This document shows, one piece after another, positions 61,778-64,000 of a stretch of 64,000 nt of DNA (positions are counted from its first letter, which is position 1; each line of letters opens with the position of its first letter). Under the pieces are notes generated by a model that was given only the letters and a program-made list of their open reading frames with translations, did no database searches and was not told where the DNA came from. Origin of the DNA: Chitinibacter sp. FCG-7 (GTDB taxonomy: Bacteria > Pseudomonadota > Gammaproteobacteria > Burkholderiales > Chitinibacteraceae). The stretch covers positions 1,116,001 through 1,180,000 of the forward strand of contig NZ_CP157355.1 of the NCBI RefSeq assembly GCF_040047665.1. Direction: 5' to 3'. Position numbers and translations under genes: made by a program.

Positions 61778-62968
61778 TTACGCCACCGCACGCAGGCGAA
61801 GCGAGAAATCGGCCAGCGCCTTGATGCCACTGGCCTCAGCCCGCACGCACCAGTCTTGCAATTGAAGAACCAGTTCATCTCGCGTCAGTGTGGAGCGCTC
61901 CCAAATGCGGGTTAGCTCTTGGCGCATCTGATACACCTGCTTTAATACTGCGCTTTGCGCCAGCAGAGCTTGCAAATGCATTTGCTCGGCGAGCGGCAAG
62001 TCTTTATCGTCCTGCTTGAGCCAAGTCTTCATTTTTTTGCGCAGATTGATATTGAGCGCGGGCATGGCTGCCGATGTTTTCAGTGAATCAAGCTCGGCAG
62101 AGACTGTCACCATCAGGGTGCGGGCATAATTGGCCGCAATCGCATAGCGGTTGGCAATAATCGCCTGCAGTGCAGCTTCGTCCAGCACAGGGCGAACCTG
62201 CGTCAGCTTCACCTTCGGTGCAATTTTGCGCACGGTGGCCAAACGACAAGCAGCCAGAGCCCGGATATAGAGCCAGCCGATATCGAATTCGAACCATTTA
62301 TACGACAATTTGGCCGACGTGCCGAAGGTGTGATGATTGTTGTGCAGCTCTTCCCCACCGATCAGAATGCCCCACGGCACAATATTGGTCGAGGCGTCTT
62401 CACATTCAAAATTGCGATAACCCCAGTAGTGACCAATGCCATTGATAACACCGGCTGCAGTAATCGGAATCCACAACATTTGAATCGCCCAGATCCAGAT
62501 GCCATTAACACCGAATAGCATGAGATCAAGTAGCGCCATCAAAGTGGGTCCCCAGAGCGCACGTTTGCTGTACAGATGACGCTCAAGCCAATCGTCGGGC
62601 GTGCCATGACCGTATTTTTGCAGCGTTTCAGTGTTGGCAGCTTCGGCACGATACAGCTCCCAGCCTTCAAAAAATACTTTTTTGATGCCGATAATCTGCG
62701 GGCTGTGCGGGTCTTCTGCCGTTTCGCATTTGGCATGATGCTTGCGGTGAATGGCAGCCCATTCTTTCGTCACCTGCGCAGTGGTCAGCCAGAGCCAGAA
62801 ACGAAAGAAGTGGCTGGCCAGCGGGTGCAAATCAAGCGAGCGATGCGCCTGATGGCGGTGCAAAAAAATCGTTACCGAAGCAATCGTAATGTGCGTCAAT
62901 AACAAGGTAACCAGTATATAAGCCCACCAAGGCAAATCGATGAGGCCATTGAGCCATTCCAAAACCAT
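61778..62968 (-). CDS. membrane fatty acid desaturase, acyl-CoA delta-9 type
   Basis: A 396-residue di-iron membrane desaturase. The three histidine boxes are HRHQAH (37-42), HRKHH (74-78) and HNNHH (209-213), with membrane segments around 13-35, 55-68, 140-160 and 165-182. It would introduce a cis double bond in acyl chains and adapt membrane fluidity. The last 150 residues (about 245-396) form a soluble helical extension ending LQDWCVRAEASGIKALADFS, which is reminiscent of a C-terminal segment in some transposases but probably just a feature of this desaturase group. The length exceeds that of short bacterial desaturases for this reason. Confidence 0.92.
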   Translation of the reverse strand: MVLEWLNGLIDLPWWAYILVTLLLTHITIASVTIFLHRHQAHRSLDLHPLASHFFRFWLWLTTAQVTKEWAAIHRKHHAKCETAEDPHSPQIIGIKKVFFEGWELYRAEAANTETLQKYGHGTPDDWLERHLYSKRALWGPTLMALLDLMLFGVNGIWIWAIQMLWIPITAAGVINGIGHYWGYRNFECEDASTNIVPWGILIGGEELHNNHHTFGTSAKLSYKWFEFDIGWLYIRALAACRLATVRKIAPKVKLTQVRPVLDEAALQAIIANRYAIAANYARTLMVTVSAELDSLKTSAAMPALNINLRKKMKTWLKQDDKDLPLAEQMHLQALLAQSAVLKQVYQMRQELTRIWERSTLTRDELVLQLQDWCVRAEASGIKALADFSLRLRAVA

Positions 62969-63012
62969 ATTACATCCTATCTATTCAAGGCCAACTTCTG
63001 TGCGGTATCGAG

Positions 63013-64000
63013 CTATACAGTTTCTTTAGCGACATGCCCTGTATCGGAGGGTAGCAGCATTACATCCCGGCGGGGATAAGGAATTTCGATAGCATGCTCT
63101 TTAAACGCATGCCAGATTTTCAGATTCAAATCCGACTTCAAACCCATTTGCCCGTTTTCCGGATCTGCCAGCCAGAAACCCAGCGTTAAATTAATGCCGC
63201 TATCGGCAAAGGCAGTCACAAAAGCCGCAGGCGCAGGCTGGGGCAGAATACGGGGATTACCTTCGGTAACCGAGACCATCACTTTCATCACCAGCTCAAG
63301 GTCGGAATCATACGCCACCGAAACGGGCAAACCCACCCACACCGAGCGATCATTGTAAGACTGATTCACCACGGTCTGCGTGATCATGGTGTCATTAGGC
63401 ACCAGAGACTCCGTCCCATCCGCAGCTTTTAACACGATATACCGCGAGGTTAAACCGCTAATGACACCCTGGCGATTATCCACCGAAATCAGATCGCCCA
63501 GCTTGATTGAGCGATCAAGCAAAATAATAAAGCCAGAGACATAATTGGACGCAATCTTCTGCAAGCCAAAGCCCAGCCCCACGCCAAGCGCACCACCAAA
63601 TACCGATAACACAGTCAAATCAATCCCGACCATGGAAAGTGATAGCAAAATCGCCACCACGATCAACGCCGAATGAATCACTTTGACCAGCACAACCCTG
63701 ACATTCATATCCATGACTTTGGTCGACATCAGGCGCTGCTCCAGCGTGCGGGCAATCCACATCGCAACCAGCAAAGTACCCGCCACAGAGAGCAGGCCCT
63801 GCAGCACCGTCAACACTGAAATATGCACCTTGCCAGCATTAAAGCTGATGGCGTCCAGCGTACTGAGCACTTCGGGCAAAATACCCAGTACATGCAGCAC
63901 ATAAGCGCACCAAATGCTGATCGCAATATAACGTTCCCACTGCTGCACCCATGCTGCGCCCTCAAAGACTCGGCGGATCACGTACACCAGAATGCGGATA
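63013..64000 (-). CDS. MscS-family mechanosensitive channel (5' part beyond window)
   Basis: The reading frame is open through the right edge of the window: codons before the GTG at 63987 continue (I-R-I-L-V-Y), so the true start lies outside. At least 328 residues are present: about four membrane segments, the pore helix (VFGGALGVGLGFGLQKIASNYVSG), and a cytoplasmic domain (RSIKLGDLISVDNRQGVISG, MLLPSDTGHV at the end). The pore helix, with many glycines, differs from the MscS at 57843. This looks like one of the larger family members with extra N-terminal membrane segments. It ends 44 bp after the desaturase gene begins on the same strand. Confidence 0.9.
   Translation of the reverse strand, partial: IRILVYVIRRVFEGAAWVQQWERYIAISIWCAYVLHVLGILPEVLSTLDAISFNAGKVHISVLTVLQGLLSVAGTLLVAMWIARTLEQRLMSTKVMDMNVRVVLVKVIHSALIVVAILLSLSMVGIDLTVLSVFGGALGVGLGFGLQKIASNYVSGFIILLDRSIKLGDLISVDNRQGVISGLTSRYIVLKAADGTESLVPNDTMITQTVVNQSYNDRSVWVGLPVSVAYDSDLELVMKVMVSVTEGNPRILPQPAPAAFVTAFADSGINLTLGFWLADPENGQMGLKSDLNLKIWHAFKEHAIEIPYPRRDVMLLPSDTGHVAKETV

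Overview
The window reads as chromosomal DNA of a betaproteobacterium, most likely of the order Neisseriales (a Chitinibacter/Deefgea/Iodobacter-type relative). This is inferred from gene content (class III ribonucleotide reductase nrdDG, HslU, type IV pilins, several c-di-GMP and histidine-kinase proteins, a GH18 chitinase), from synteny (lptGF / pepA-holC-valS; rluE / icd / csp / clpS-clpA) and from moderately high GC. There is no prophage, insertion sequence, CRISPR array, rRNA or convincing tRNA gene. Coding density is high and almost every gene belongs to a known family. The unusual material is in repeats, leaders and gaps.

Layout. 1-5250 (minus strand) is a lipid-metabolism cluster with the order of the poorly understood enterobacterial ynbABCD genes: CDP-alcohol phosphatidyltransferase, CdsA-like cytidylyltransferase, an inserted PlsC-like acyltransferase, a hydrolase/methyltransferase fusion, a small unknown protein, and a PAP2 protein cut by the left edge. 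5251-5885 is non-coding, with a terminated small-RNA candidate and a tRNA-like relic. 5886-12348 holds cca, cysK, a CHASE-PAS protein lacking an output domain, and ilvA. 12376-15575 is an HD-GYP response regulator with its histidine kinase. 15713-20219 is hslU and nrdDG, the latter behind an FNR-type box, paired NrdR boxes and a structured leader. 20626-24071 carries two type IV pilins, each with a sigma-54 promoter, and two pseudopilin-like proteins. 24179-34551 is galE, lptGF, pepA, holC, an acidic unknown protein and valS. 34703-43065 holds a GGDEF-EAL protein, a YhcH-family protein, mnmA-nudJ, a 47-residue protein behind a structured leader, a TPR-GAF histidine kinase and argJ. 43356-51060 holds an SNF transporter, trmO, a patatin lipoprotein, yaiI, a DUF2752/TM2 pair, recG and a solute-binding protein. 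51109-64000 holds an RNA helicase, rluE, icd, a cold-shock protein, clpSA, two MscS channels, xerD, ogt, a chitinase, a RidA-family protein and a desaturase.

The most distinctive signal is a family of short interspersed palindromes of almost fixed length, 49 bp, beginning GGGTAT and ending ATACCC. Thirteen clear copies were read, all exactly 49 bp, with several further 41-49 bp candidates. Many lie inside genes: at the C-terminus of NrdD, at the N-terminus of YaiI, in the inter-domain linker of the YnbC-like protein, in a membrane segment of a kinase and in the acidic protein. One supplies the Shine-Dalgarno sequence of a pseudopilin gene. A second palindrome family (about 83-125 bp), a 214-bp MITE-like element and a 7-bp tandem array (19 perfect copies) add to the repeat load.

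All positions were read by eye. No searches, folding or alignments were run, so family names rest on motif recognition.
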